Assembly (NCBI GenBank): GCA_030247885.1
Contig: JAPDRO010000009.1
Coordinates: 1,054,001-1,118,000, forward strand
Direction of reading: 5' to 3'
DNA length: 64,000 bases
Origin: Taxawa tesnikishii (nom. ined.)
Taxonomy: Eukaryota; Ascomycota; Dothideomycetes; Dothideales
The position numbers and the translations under genes are program-made. Positions within the stretch are counted from its first letter, which is position 1. Each line of letters starts with the position of its first letter. The notes under the pieces are model-generated. The model worked only from the letters and a program-made list of their open reading frames with translations, made no database searches and was not told the DNA's origin. Below, piece by piece: positions 24,909 through 35,400 of the stretch.

Positions 24909-25685
24909 CTACGCTCGCGCTCGCGCTCGTGCAGCGTGTCGTGTTGCTTGGGGGCCTCTTCGTGAGCTCACAACAGCTGCCGAAAACAACAGCGCCCGCG
25001 CTGCTCTGAAGGTATGTAGAACTTTATGCCTCGACACGGAAAGTAACAGGGTCGGCTGTCTCGATTCCAATCTTCTCCGTTCGAGGTTTCCGTTCGCCAC
25101 CCCTTCACCCTCCTCCTCAACCATCAAGTCCTCCTTACTTCCCTCCATCCAAGCGTTGACGGTCAGTCCGGGCCTGATAGCAACGGTGTATTCTTCCCCA
25201 ATCTCCAGCGCATGCATCCCGAATAGCATGGATCGATACTTGAGACCGCCTTGAGGGTTTCTTGCTTGCTCCGGCGTCTGACCGCCCAAAGGTCTGAATC
25301 CGTACTTGTGCCTTGTGCTTCCTTCGGACTGCAGCGTCCCGAAGTCCTTCTCCTGCGCGCGCGTGAGTCTGTGTTGTAGTGGTCCTCCGGGACGGTAAGG
25401 CGTCACTCCCTGAAGATACGAGAAGGGTTCGGCTCCGGTACGGGCGTTGCGGATTAGGACATCCTCGTTCTTCCAGGGCAAACTCTTGTTCAGCACCGTG
25501 ATCGGGTTTGGTGAGTCGGTCAGGGTTATCACGATCTCGAGGGCTGGCTCTTCTGGGCTAGAGAAAGATATTACCGGCGGCAAATGGGCTGCTGCCTGGA
25601 TTCTGGGTAGTGGTGAAGCTGCGGCCATGCTGTCTGTGCTTGCTGGAGAAGTTGGTTTGGGTGTATGCTTTGATTGATCACACAT
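24909..25685 (-). CDS. Uncharacterised protein
   Basis: Open from an ATG at 25685 (MCDQSKHTPKPTSP); an in-frame ATG at 25739 also exists. After a Ser/Pro-rich lead the body contains ALEIVITLTDSPNPITVLNK and a repeated-looking middle (GFRPLGGQTPEQARNPQGG, then MFGMHALEIGEEYTVAIRPG). This resembles a beta-sandwich-like fungal hypothetical protein. The C-terminus degenerates into ARARARA encoded by a CG-rich repeat. The true end is therefore probably earlier, at a missed intron or a frame change after about residue 220. No catalytic motif is seen. Confidence 0.55.
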   Translation of the reverse strand: MCDQSKHTPKPTSPASTDSMAAASPLPRIQAAAHLPPVISFSSPEEPALEIVITLTDSPNPITVLNKSLPWKNEDVLIRNARTGAEPFSYLQGVTPYRPGGPLQHRLTRAQEKDFGTLQSEGSTRHKYGFRPLGGQTPEQARNPQGGLKYRSMLFGMHALEIGEEYTVAIRPGLTVNAWMEGSKEDLMVEEEGEGVANGNLERRRLESRQPTLLLSVSRHKVLHTFRAARALLFSAAVVSSRRGPQATRHAARARARA

Positions 25686-26032
25686 GATACGAGGGCCTAT
25701 AAGTGGCAGAAGACGAGAAGGCTCGATTGCTTTCCACATGAATAGGTTCTTGATGAATGAAGGAATGTATCACGTGCGCCAAGAGCATTGGAAGTGTACC
25801 TGTATACATGCAAACACGGGACGTGGTTGGATGGGTGTGCATCTGCATCTGCCTATCTGGAGTAGGACGACAAAAGAGCTCGACACGCAGCCGTGACTCG
25901 AAGCCCGTGTGCGGCGCAGTATGCGGCACAGTATATATCTTGGTATTGCCTCGAAGCCTCGTCTCGGATGCGTACGAATTCATCGTACAACGCGCTTCAT
26001 CTATGTCTTTATGTTAACCTTTTCTAAAAATC

Positions 26033-27006
26033 TCAAGACTGGTTCTCAAACTTCAGATCGGCCTCCTGCCTCACGGCGCCATAGATGCCGGCGATATCGC
26101 CCTTGCTGCCCATGTGCTTCTGCACCATCTCCAAATGCTTGTCCGCAACCTCGACATCCCTCATCTTGACGCCGTGTGTTTTGGCCAACGACATTGCGTG
26201 GCGTGCGTCCTTCCTGGCCAGATCGACGGCAAACAGAGGCTCATCGCGCTTGTAGTAGTCGCCCTGCCGCAAACGGTTGCTGTAGGCGGTGTATGGACCA
26301 GGGAACATCTTCTCGACGAACTGGTGCAGGTTGTCCGTGCCGAGACCGGACTTCTCGGCGAGGGTGTGTCCTTCGGAGAGAGTCTCGACCATGTTGAGGA
26401 TGAAGGTGTTGCCGATGATCTTCAAACGCGTGGCGGTGCCGTGGGGCTGGTTGCTGTAGTCGATGATTGCACGTCCCATGACACCCTCGCAGTATGGCTT
26501 CACCCGATCGACCTGAGCGCCCGGCCCGGCCAACACACACACCAGCTGTCCGTTGTCGGCCATTGCTGGTGCACCGAAGACGGGACAGGCAACGAACTCA
26601 CCACCCGCGCCGTTGACCGTCTTTGCGAGCTTGTCGGTGGTATCTGGATGTACGGTGGAGCAGTCGACGAAGAGCTTGTTCTTGGCTCCGCCTTTGAGTG
26701 CGGTGTTAATCGTCTCCTCGATGGCGGCATCGTCACCCACGCATGTGAAGATGATGTCGGAGGCGGAAGCGGCTTCTTCAACGGACGAGGCGACCTTTGT
26801 CTTGTCCGAGCCAAGCTTTTGGGACAGCTGCTCGGCGCGGGAGTTGGTGCGGTTGAAGATTATGAGGGGTTTGTCGAGTTGGCCCTTCTCGACGAGGTTC
26901 TTGCACATGCCCTGCGAAGTGTCAGAGGAGGGGCAGTGCCTGGTGGGGTGGTTAGGCGTACGCGGCCCATGTTGCCGAGGCCAATCCAAGCGACTTGGGG
27001 AGCCAT
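26033..27006 (-). CDS. 3-hydroxyisobutyrate dehydrogenase-like oxidoreductase
   Basis: NAD(P)-dependent beta-hydroxyacid dehydrogenase family; the precise substrate is not determinable. Exon 26962-27006 encodes the start of the Rossmann fold (VAWIGLGNMGR). A 50-nt intron follows, then exon 26033-26911, for a total of 307 residues in phase. Motifs: GLGNMG dinucleotide binding; IIFNRTNSRAEQL, where the Arg after N suggests NADP; IIFTCVGDDAAI; VDCSTVHPDTT; CPVFGAPAMADNGQL (substrate loop); GNTFILNMVETLSEG; and ARKDARHAMSLA (late conserved Lys/Asp). The length and the two-domain layout are normal. Divergent from the NAG synthase 0.5 kb away. Confidence 0.9.
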
Positions 27007-27533
27007 GATGTGTATTTTGTCAGTCAATGATGTCGATTGAAATTGTTGTAGTCGGTATGTCAGGGTGGATGGAAATCCAGAGTACAAGAGGCTTTGGAGG
27101 ACGGCAACAAGGGATATATGTGCATGGTGTGGATGTGGATGAGGACGATGACGTCTTGGCACGAACTGTGTCCGAGTGGAGAGAGAGGCATACAGTAGTG
27201 GAGAGGAAAACAGTGGAGAGGTCGCGCTTTCCCGAAAGGAACGGCAGCGAGATCGGCCTTTGTCGGCATTGAAAACGTGAAACAGCGGGGATGGAAGGAA
27301 GGAGGGAAGGTGGAGCGATAACGATAAGCTTTTGATGCGTCACACCGTAAAGGGCGTGCGCGACTTTTGTTACACGAAAAATACAGTACCTTCGTGTCTG
27401 CAGCACAATTGTCTCTCAGCAGACAAGACATGCATCATGTCAGCATGGCTGTCGACGTCTGGTAGGGACTCTTGCAGATCGGTACGCTCTCAAGCCTTCA
27501 ATGCTCCCTACTTGTTTAGTCACTGACACGACA
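27007..27533. promoter_or_regulatory. Divergent promoter region, dehydrogenase / NAG synthase
   Basis: 527 bp between divergent starts. I looked for a Gcn4/Cpc1 site (TGASTCA), expected for an arginine gene, and saw no perfect copy. No arginine-attenuator-like upstream peptide was recognised. Confidence 0.4.
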
Positions 27534-29639
27534 ATGCAGCTGTCCAACCACCGTCAAGCCCGCTGTCTGCGCGCCGCGGCATGGCACTCTCCCACGCGAC
27601 AGAACCACTCGTCTGCAGCGCGGCTCGCCGAATCTCCCTCCAAAGATGTTCCCGGTCCACCTCGGAGAAATGGGAATGGAGGTTACAGGGACAAGCTCCT
27701 TCAGCGCGACTTCTTCCTCGACGTTCTGAACGTCAGTGCGACTAGAAGAGACGCAAAGCAGTATCTTGCTCGCTTCAAAGCCCCTACAGAGACAAAACCC
27801 ACAAAGTCTGCCGAACTGCAGAAAGTGTTGAAAGAACGGCAAGAGCAGCACAATCGGGAACAATGGCAGCTGCACAGGACAGGCGTAAATCTGGGAGGCT
27901 TGTACGAGCCAACAAGAGCTATTGCTCAGAGTCCGACGTTCGTGCAGCATACACAGCAAGAACAGCGCTTCCAGGAGAACTCTGAGATTCTTCATATCGC
28001 TTTGGTTAGCATAAGGGCTCCGCAGTCGTTGGAAGACCACGTCCTTGCCGGTATAGCATTGACGATAGCACAATTGGTCCGCCTCGACATGCAGATCGTC
28101 GTGGCCTTGAACTGTACCGATAACCTCAACACAACGGCTGGAGAGTCATCATGGGATGATTACAAGCGCCTTTATCAAGAAGAAGGAGGGCGCGTCGTTG
28201 CAGCACTTGAGGAACACAACAACGCTGGAGCGCGCTATGTCGATGCCGCATTGTCCTTCGATAAAGACTGGGCGGAGAAGCAGACAACAGCAGGCGTACA
28301 AGGGAGCGTCAATGTGGAGATACCCAAGCTCATCATTGATCCTCTGAAAAGGGGCGCCGTCCCTGTCATTCCAGCACTCGCTCATACACCGGACTTTCGA
28401 GCTGTTCCAGTTTCTCCCGAGGATGTCGTATTGGGACTGACACGTTGCTTGTCCGGGATTACTATGGAAAAGAAGCAACACAGGACCTCTACGATAGCCG
28501 CGCAGGAGTCGCCGGACGTACAGACATCGCTGGACCGGATCATCATGCTAGATCCGCTTGGAGGTCTACCTTCGGCACAGCGTGAGGACCGGGCCCACGT
28601 TTTTGTGAATTTGGAACAGGAATATGACGACATCAGAAACGAATTACGAGCCGCAGAAGGCCAAGACGACGAGAACAGCGACGCTGACTCTGTGCTTTCA
28701 TCTCCCAGCCGACAACACATACGCAATCTGAACTTGCTGCGCGATTGTCTGACCCTCTTGCCACCCGAGACTTCCGCTTTGCTCATCACCCCTGAAGAGG
28801 CTGCAAGCTCTTCGGAGCCTTCGGCCAGAAACGGCGAATTGACCGGTATAGCCACGCGCCGTCAGAAGAACGTACTCATTCACAACCTGCTGACGAACAA
28901 ACCCACCATCTCTTCTTCTCTACCCGTGGCGCGTCTCTCTTCTCCAACCCACTCTCCGTCCGCTGCAATGCCGCAGACACCCGTCGCTTCTCACCCAACG
29001 CTAGTCAAACGAGGAATGCCGCTCTCGATCGTGCCGAACCCTCGCACCCAGCCCTGGCGGCCTCCGCAACCGGGCGAGCAAACGATTTCACTCGAAGACC
29101 ACCCGGACATCAACTTCCCACGCCTGCTGCATCTAATCGAGGACTCCTTCCGTCGCCCGCTCGATGTCCAGCACTATCTCGCGCGCATCCGGAACCGCGT
29201 CGCCGGCGTCATCATCGCCGGAGAGTACGAAGGCGGCGCGATCCTGACCTGGGAGATGCCGCCGTCGCCCTCTCCCTCGTCCCGAAGAACCGGTCCATCC
29301 GGCGAGCCGCCTCGCGATCACACTCGCCTCGTCCCTTATCTCGACAAATTCGCCGTCCTCCAGCGCAGCCAGGGCAGCTCCGGCGTCGCGGATATCGTCT
29401 TCCAGGCCATGGTTCGGTCCTGTTTCCCTTCTGGCGTGTGCTGGCGCTCGCGCCAGGATAACCCCGTCAATAAGTGGTACTTTGAGCGTAGCAAGGGCAT
29501 CTGGAAGCTGCACGATAGCATGTGGACCATGTTCTGGACGACGGAAGGGCTAGTGGAGGACGAGGTGAGGTGGAAGGATTACGTGGACGTCTGTAGGTCG
29601 ATCCAGGCGAGCTGGGCAGACAAGAAGAAGCCGGATTGA
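27534..29639 (+). CDS. arg2: Mitochondrial N-acetylglutamate synthase
   Basis: First committed step of arginine biosynthesis (acetyl-CoA + glutamate), in the mitochondrial matrix. Single intact exon. The ATG at 27534 in context ACAATG gives 701 residues and an Arg/Ser-rich presequence (NHRQARCLRAAAWHSPTRQ); an in-frame ATG at 27501 would only extend it. Diagnostic stretches: RDFFLDVLNVSATRRDAKQY; an amino-acid-kinase-like middle domain (AGIALTIAQLVRLDMQIVV); LTLLPPETSALLI; and the C-terminal acetyltransferase domain with NFPRLLHLIEDSFRRPLDV, VAGVIIAGEYEGGAILTWE, LDKFAVLQRSQGSSGVADI, RSCFPSGVCWRSR and NPVNKWYFERSKG. Feedback inhibition by arginine is usual for the family. Confidence 0.93.
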   Translation: MQLSNHRQARCLRAAAWHSPTRQNHSSAARLAESPSKDVPGPPRRNGNGGYRDKLLQRDFFLDVLNVSATRRDAKQYLARFKAPTETKPTKSAELQKVLKERQEQHNREQWQLHRTGVNLGGLYEPTRAIAQSPTFVQHTQQEQRFQENSEILHIALVSIRAPQSLEDHVLAGIALTIAQLVRLDMQIVVALNCTDNLNTTAGESSWDDYKRLYQEEGGRVVAALEEHNNAGARYVDAALSFDKDWAEKQTTAGVQGSVNVEIPKLIIDPLKRGAVPVIPALAHTPDFRAVPVSPEDVVLGLTRCLSGITMEKKQHRTSTIAAQESPDVQTSLDRIIMLDPLGGLPSAQREDRAHVFVNLEQEYDDIRNELRAAEGQDDENSDADSVLSSPSRQHIRNLNLLRDCLTLLPPETSALLITPEEAASSSEPSARNGELTGIATRRQKNVLIHNLLTNKPTISSSLPVARLSSPTHSPSAAMPQTPVASHPTLVKRGMPLSIVPNPRTQPWRPPQPGEQTISLEDHPDINFPRLLHLIEDSFRRPLDVQHYLARIRNRVAGVIIAGEYEGGAILTWEMPPSPSPSSRRTGPSGEPPRDHTRLVPYLDKFAVLQRSQGSSGVADIVFQAMVRSCFPSGVCWRSRQDNPVNKWYFERSKGIWKLHDSMWTMFWTTEGLVEDEVRWKDYVDVCRSIQASWADKKKPD

Positions 29640-30476
29640 AACTGGGCCGGGGGCATGTGTTTGAAGGGTTAGGAGGGTCCGATAATTGGCGCCTCGGCCA
29701 GAATGGCTTGGTAGGTTGGATCTACGCCACAGGCAAACTTGTTGAGGTCTTTGGTGTTTACTTTCACTTTTTTTGGCACATGAGCCGCCCACATTTCGCG
29801 ATTCGAGAAAATTAAAGATACACGTGCCACGTCCTCGTTCATAGAGAGAGAAGAAGAGGAAAGAAAAAAAGCACACGAAAAACAAGCTGCCGCCCCAATA
29901 GCGACAGTCTGGGTAGTAGTTCTCCTTTCACGCCTTTTTCTCCCCAAGGTTTCGGTGGACCTCACCGGGCATTCCCCGCGAGGGACACATGCCGGCTATT
30001 CACCTTTATATTGTTTTCCCATCCAAACGCTCCGTTTGCCTGTTCCCATTTTCCCACCGTTTCCCCCAATGCACCGGCCATTCATCCTGTGACGCCGTGT
30101 CCGAGTCCCCCCTCCTTCCTTGATACATTCTCCGGGTCGTTAGGTCGTACTTGATAATGAATGGAAACTAGATTAAAGCACGACGAGTTTAAAGAAAGAA
30201 TAGCAAAAAGGAAAGAAGGAAGGGTGTGATATAACGATGCTTGCTGAAGCGGTTGTGTAACGTTTCTCGCCTCGACTCTCTTCTTTTTCTTCTTTTTCTT
30301 TGTTTTTTTCTTGGTCGAGATTTCCGCCGTCGTTGTAACGATGAGTGGAAGTGGGAGAATGTAACGTGCGTTGGACCGTCTGAAGGGAGTGCCAGACTCT
30401 CCGGGTCCGAGGTATAGAGGTTCTGTCGAGCGAGACGGTTTGGCTTTGCTGTTGTACCAGAGCGGCCCAAGGCCCC
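29640..30476. other. Convergent intergenic region
   Basis: Lies between the 3' ends of the NAG synthase (+) and the NDT80-like gene (-). A pyrimidine tract on the plus strand (TTTTTCTTC repeats at about 30285-30312) probably lies in the latter's 3' UTR. No gene seen. Confidence 0.5.
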
Positions 30477-32415
30477 TCAGTACCCGTTGATGTGTAGATC
30501 CGGGAAATACCCTCTGCTCGTCTCGACGCCCTGGAAGCGGCCACATCCTCCGGCCCTCGCGTACTCCGCGCCGGGTGTCGCGTTCGGATACTCTTCCTTG
30601 ATACTGATCCGTCCGGGCCCCTCGTCCATATACGCCAGACCGGGCAACGTGACGGGCGCCTCCGCCTTTGAAGGGACCGGCATTCCCTCGTACAGAGTCG
30701 AAGGGTAGTACTGGTACCCCTCGTAGCCGTGCATGGCAGCATCCTCACTGCTGGACGCTTCCGCTTCCATCGGGTGTTTGGTGTCGAGGGCGATCCCGCC
30801 ACTGATACTGGACGCGCTGCTAGACGCCCCGCTCGCCGAGGGAGAAGCAATGTGCTGCGTAGGACGGAAACCGCCCGTGTTGCTCGCGCCTCCGCTGGCG
30901 TTGCCGAACGTATTAGAACCGTTGCCGAACCCGCCATCACGGTACGAGCTGCCAGCGTGGCCGTAGTGCGAAGACGAGGAACCCGCATTGCTCCCGCTGC
31001 GACCGGCCCCGTTATGGCCACCCTCGTGCTGGTAGTGCGAAGGTGAGCGCCCACGAACGACGATCTTCTCGCTTACTTTGTACGCTATCTTCTCCCAGTG
31101 CGGCTTCTCTGCGCCTTCGGCGCGCACGTCGACGTACAGTTCGACCTTCAGATGGAAATACTGCTGCGAAGCGCGCCGCTTGCCGTTGCTGGCGGTCGCG
31201 GATTTGAATTGCACCCGCTCGAAGGTGTGTGTCTGGTTTTGGCCTGCGGGAACTGAGGGGTTGGGGCCGGAGCTGTACGGGAACGTGGGAGAAGATAGTC
31301 GAGATGAATCCGATGGAGAGGATGACGGATCCCGTGTGTTCTGCAAGGGTAAATAGGGTGACGGCACCGTACCAGTGTGATGGAACGTCTGTATCGGCAC
31401 CTGATACACATGGTGAGGGCTGATCGTCTGTTCCGGGGTCCTGCCTGAGGGTGCCGTTGGAGCGATTTTCTGAATCATGATCTCCGTCTTCGGTCCTTGG
31501 TCCCTCTTTGGGGTATGCTGTACTAGTTCGACAGCCTTGCCTTCGTGCCCGTCTGTGACCGCTGTCAAACGTATGCCCGTTGCTTGCACTAGTCGGCCTT
31601 CTAGCGAGAGACGTCCGTTGGCAATGTACGGATGTAGTTCGAAAGAACATGCGACCGAGAAGTAATTACGGCGGTAACAGGTCCATGACCGATCTGAACT
31701 GGACAGGAAGAAACCCTTCTCCACCTTGGCGTGGATTCTAGGCGTGATATCTTGCCCTTCACACATCACAGTCTTGACGTTTGTGAAATTCGGCCATGGG
31801 AAGCTGTGAGACTCGTTCTGGGCAGTGCCGTACGCTTGTATCGGCGTGGTAGCCATCGGAGACGCGTATGCGGCTTGAGGTGAAACGGCAAACCCGTTTC
31901 CGGGGAACGTGCTGCGAGGTGTCTCCGGGTAGATAGTGTATCCGGTATGGGATGGGGAGAAGCGTGGTAATGCGAGTTGCGTCGTAGGGATAACACTTGG
32001 AAGCAGTGGTGTAGACACTACGCTGTCGCGAGGCACCAGGCTGTGCGGTGTTAGGGGAGCGCCGTTGAGTGCTGGTGAGCGTAATGCGAGTGGGTGGGGA
32101 CTTGAACCATCCAGACTATAACTATCCATCAGCCAGGCTTAGAGGTTTATCGTTATGGAGGGTCAACCGGGTAAAGACAACGTGTGTAACAAGGCTACCT
32201 ACATAGATGGTACTCGAGGGGCAACACTGGGACTGGGCACGAACGACTGGGGATGTGCGACGTGGGCCGAGAACGTCTGAGATGTGGTTGTATAATGGTT
32301 CGCGTTCGACGGGTAGCCGTTGTTGTACGCAAGTGATGAAGCGGCTGAACTGGGACTGGTCGATATCGATGCAGAGCTTGAGTCGTGGTAACTGTTTGCT
32401 GCAGCTGCGCGGTAA
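30477..32415 (-). CDS. NDT80/PhoG-domain transcription factor (VIB-1/XprG type)
   Basis: Nuclear regulator. In filamentous fungi this family controls nutrient-stress protease secretion, heterokaryon-incompatibility cell death and development. Main exon 30477-32115; an upstream exon at 32203-32415 is open and joins in phase through an 87-nt intron. The Ig-fold DNA-binding domain shows KVEKGFFLSSSDRSWTCYRR, NYFSVACSFELHP, ELVQHTPKRDQGPK, HTFERVQFKSATASNGKRR, QYFHLKVELYVDV and EKIVVRGRSPSHYQ. The flanks are Ser/Pro/Gly/His-rich. A further 5' exon is probably 32865-33064 (MHTPGFASEYSLP...), whose donor phase fits the acceptor at 32416. That would imply an intron of ~449 nt, so it is less certain. 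The frame is intact. Confidence 0.88.
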
Positions 32416-35400
32416 CTACGAAACGATGGACGTCAGTTTATGTTTGGCGGTCTGCACCTTGGGCGAGGTGTAAGGGTGGCACGAAAGTGAAAGGCTTGAT
32501 ATAGTCTGTGTGACACCAGCCGCTGCATAGACGAGTCTTGCGACCCAACCATGCATTGCACAGCAATGACACGGTGCCGCGATCGTCGTGTGACCCGGTG
32601 GAGCCAGCACGTTGTAGGACAGGATAGGCTCCCAATCCGCCGGAATTGCGTGCGACGGCAATGACAAAAGAACATTACGGCGCAGCAGCTGCTGATACAA
32701 GGTACGGAGCAGACCAAAGTGAAGGAGGTGTGGCTGGCTAAGGAGGGACCATCGGGACAAGATCGTGGGGGATAGGCTGCAACGTAATGAGGGGATCCAA
32801 TGGCTGCAGAATCTCGCGAATTAGCCAATGAAACGAGAAAGACTCACTGGGTGTCCTGGGTTACTGGGCGTTCTGGGATAAACGGAGACCCGCTGGTTGA
32901 CAAAACGTAGTTCGTTTGGACCGAATTCCCAAAGGACCATCCCGCCGTGATTGTTCAAAGCTGGGTGTCGTGTATGATGGGTGCTGCGGATGAACATTCA
33001 AGTGGTCTATACCACCTTGCTCGGCCGGCAAAGAATATTCCGATGCGAAGCCGGGTGTATGCAACAGTGTTGCTGTTTCAAACAGTAGTCAGCGATAGCT
33101 CGTCAAATATTCATGTTTGTCTGTCTTTTCCTTGAGGAAGAATGTGGGAGATACAACGGCGTGTCTCCTGTTGGGCCCTCCGCCTGATGTCACGCAGAGA
33201 GAAGCGCATGTATTGCGCAAACCCCGGTGTGCATGAACGGTACCAGAGAGATCTCTGTTTGAGTAAGAAGATAAGGTTATGTCGAAGTATGTCACGCGAT
33301 TCAGGATCATGTTAAGGTTTCGCCAGAGACGAAGCGTTCCCACCCGCCCGGCACAAGCTCCATGACAGCGGCCGGGGTGTGGCAATGAACATGAGAAAGT
33401 GGCTTACCCTGGTTCATTGTCAGGATCGAACCCATATATGTAGCCGTGAAGCGGTCCGCGATCCGTTCCGCGTGTTGTGATAAGGCGGTGCTCTGTGCGG
33501 CTCGTTGTCAGCATCGAAGAAATTGAAACCAGCACAAACCCAAAAGTCAATGCGCATAACTGAATTCTTTATCTTTCCCATGCCGTTTCTGAGGGTCGTA
33601 ATTGGTACGCACCTTGCAGTAGAGTATTCGAACTAAAACCTTTCGGGATCGCCTATTCCGTGTTCCGCACGGTCCGCGCCTCGCCTCCTGTGCCGTAGAC
33701 TTGCAGCAAATTGCTATTCGTCTGACTCGCGAACTGCGTTCCGCTTGCGCGCCGTTAAAGCTGGGGTTTCGACGGCAGGGATAAACAACCCGGCCGGGGC
33801 GTCCGCCAAGCTAAGTGACAGTGGCTGCTGACAGCGGCTATCGAAAAATGCAAGATCAAGGGTTAATAGGCGTGATGCCTCGCGCAGAGTGTTTTGTAGA
33901 TGGCAGCGGCACTCCAAGGATGGAATTCGAGTAGGAGAGGAAAAATAAAGAGGGGCCGTGAGCGAGATTAGAGGCAAGGTTGACGTGAAATGGTTGCAGA
34001 ACTGCAGGACACTGTAAGTATTTCTGGCCGGACGTTGCGGTCAAACGCATTGTGTCTGTTTTCTTTTGTCGACGATAAACAGAACAGCTATCCTTTGGGA
34101 TCTGGCGGTGAGGTTTTCTACATGTCTTTCCGCCAGCCAGATGCAGGTGCAAGAGCGACTTACCAGGATCTGTGTCTGCTCGGACCAGGATTGCGCAAGG
34201 TTCTGATCGTGATGCAGATGCGCGGCTATTCTGTCGATGCAATCAGCAACCGTGCTCGGATCTCCGAAGCGGCAGCAACACGTCTGTGCTGACCGACCAC
34301 TGGAGGCAAGTCGTCAAGCCTGCAGAAGACAATGTTTTCGAAGATGACAGGAGAAGATGGAGAGCGCAAGAAGCTTTGCTGGCAAGGCAAGAGTGGTTGG
34401 TGTCTCTTTCTAGTGCTGTTGCGCAACGGGTACCAATGAGAGCTGACGATGAGTAGAGTAGAAGGTGATCGAGGTTGAGACAAACTTACACAGTGTTTGC
34501 GAAGTGTCCGGCGTCGCCTTTTGAAGAGCGGAATGAGGTCCCCTCTAACCGTATATGATGGGTTCGACAAGGAGAGTAACGTCCTAGTTGGCAAAGCTGA
34601 GTTGAGTCCTAGAGCAGCTGGATTTCAAGGGCTTCTTCTACAAATATCCAAACCGGCTTTTGGACCGAAATGCGAAGATCTGATGGCCATGGCTACCTTC
34701 GGACCCGGCACACTGGGACGACCTCAGCCTCAGTCCATGACCATGATGTTGAGGGCTCAGGCCACAACTACTGCTCACTTTTGGCAGCGTCGCATCATTG
34801 GCAACCTGCAGTAGCTCGGCAGCCAGATGGACTTGTTTATGTTCCGAGGCCAGAGACACAATGATTCGACCCTCGCCGCTTCGATCACGCATACGTGCAC
34901 CCCTTGCTGACGGGGAATAACTTCCGTGATGCTAATTCGCCCGTAAACGGTTCCTACCCACTCATGTAGCTTATCTCTGCTGCAGGAACAAGAGCAGCTC
35001 AGCATGGACCAGATGCCGCAACGATCGTTGGAAAGTCTTCTCCGCGTCGTGCCTTTGTTCTCTTCCTCCGTGATCTGCGGACGAACTACGTCAACAGGGG
35101 CATATTACAGATACCGCACCAGACTTCAATGTTGGAGAGACATTGGATGCTTTGTTCAGGGCAGCTCTACCCTAGCGTCCTTCGTGTACGGCCCGACACT
35201 CTCAGGAGGCCAGATCAATACAGGCTGTTCAATCACCAATCCAAGGCCTGTAGTGTGATCTTTCATCCAGATTATCTGTCAAAGAACCGTCGCTCGTCAC
35301 AAGCTGTACCCGGGTTGAGGCGGAGATATGCATGAGAGGCGCGATTTACCCTCGTCAGAGCAGAAAGCGGAGCGCCACAGGTTGACTTGTTCTGCAGTCC

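Noticed and set aside
26114-27040. 308-codon plus-strand ORF across the dehydrogenase
   Set aside because: Antisense shadow of the minus-strand dehydrogenase, which has clear Rossmann and catalytic motifs.
27332-27526. Upstream ORF before NAG synthase as an arginine attenuator peptide
   Set aside because: Its sequence does not resemble the fungal attenuator peptide, which belongs to the carbamoyl-phosphate synthetase small-subunit gene.
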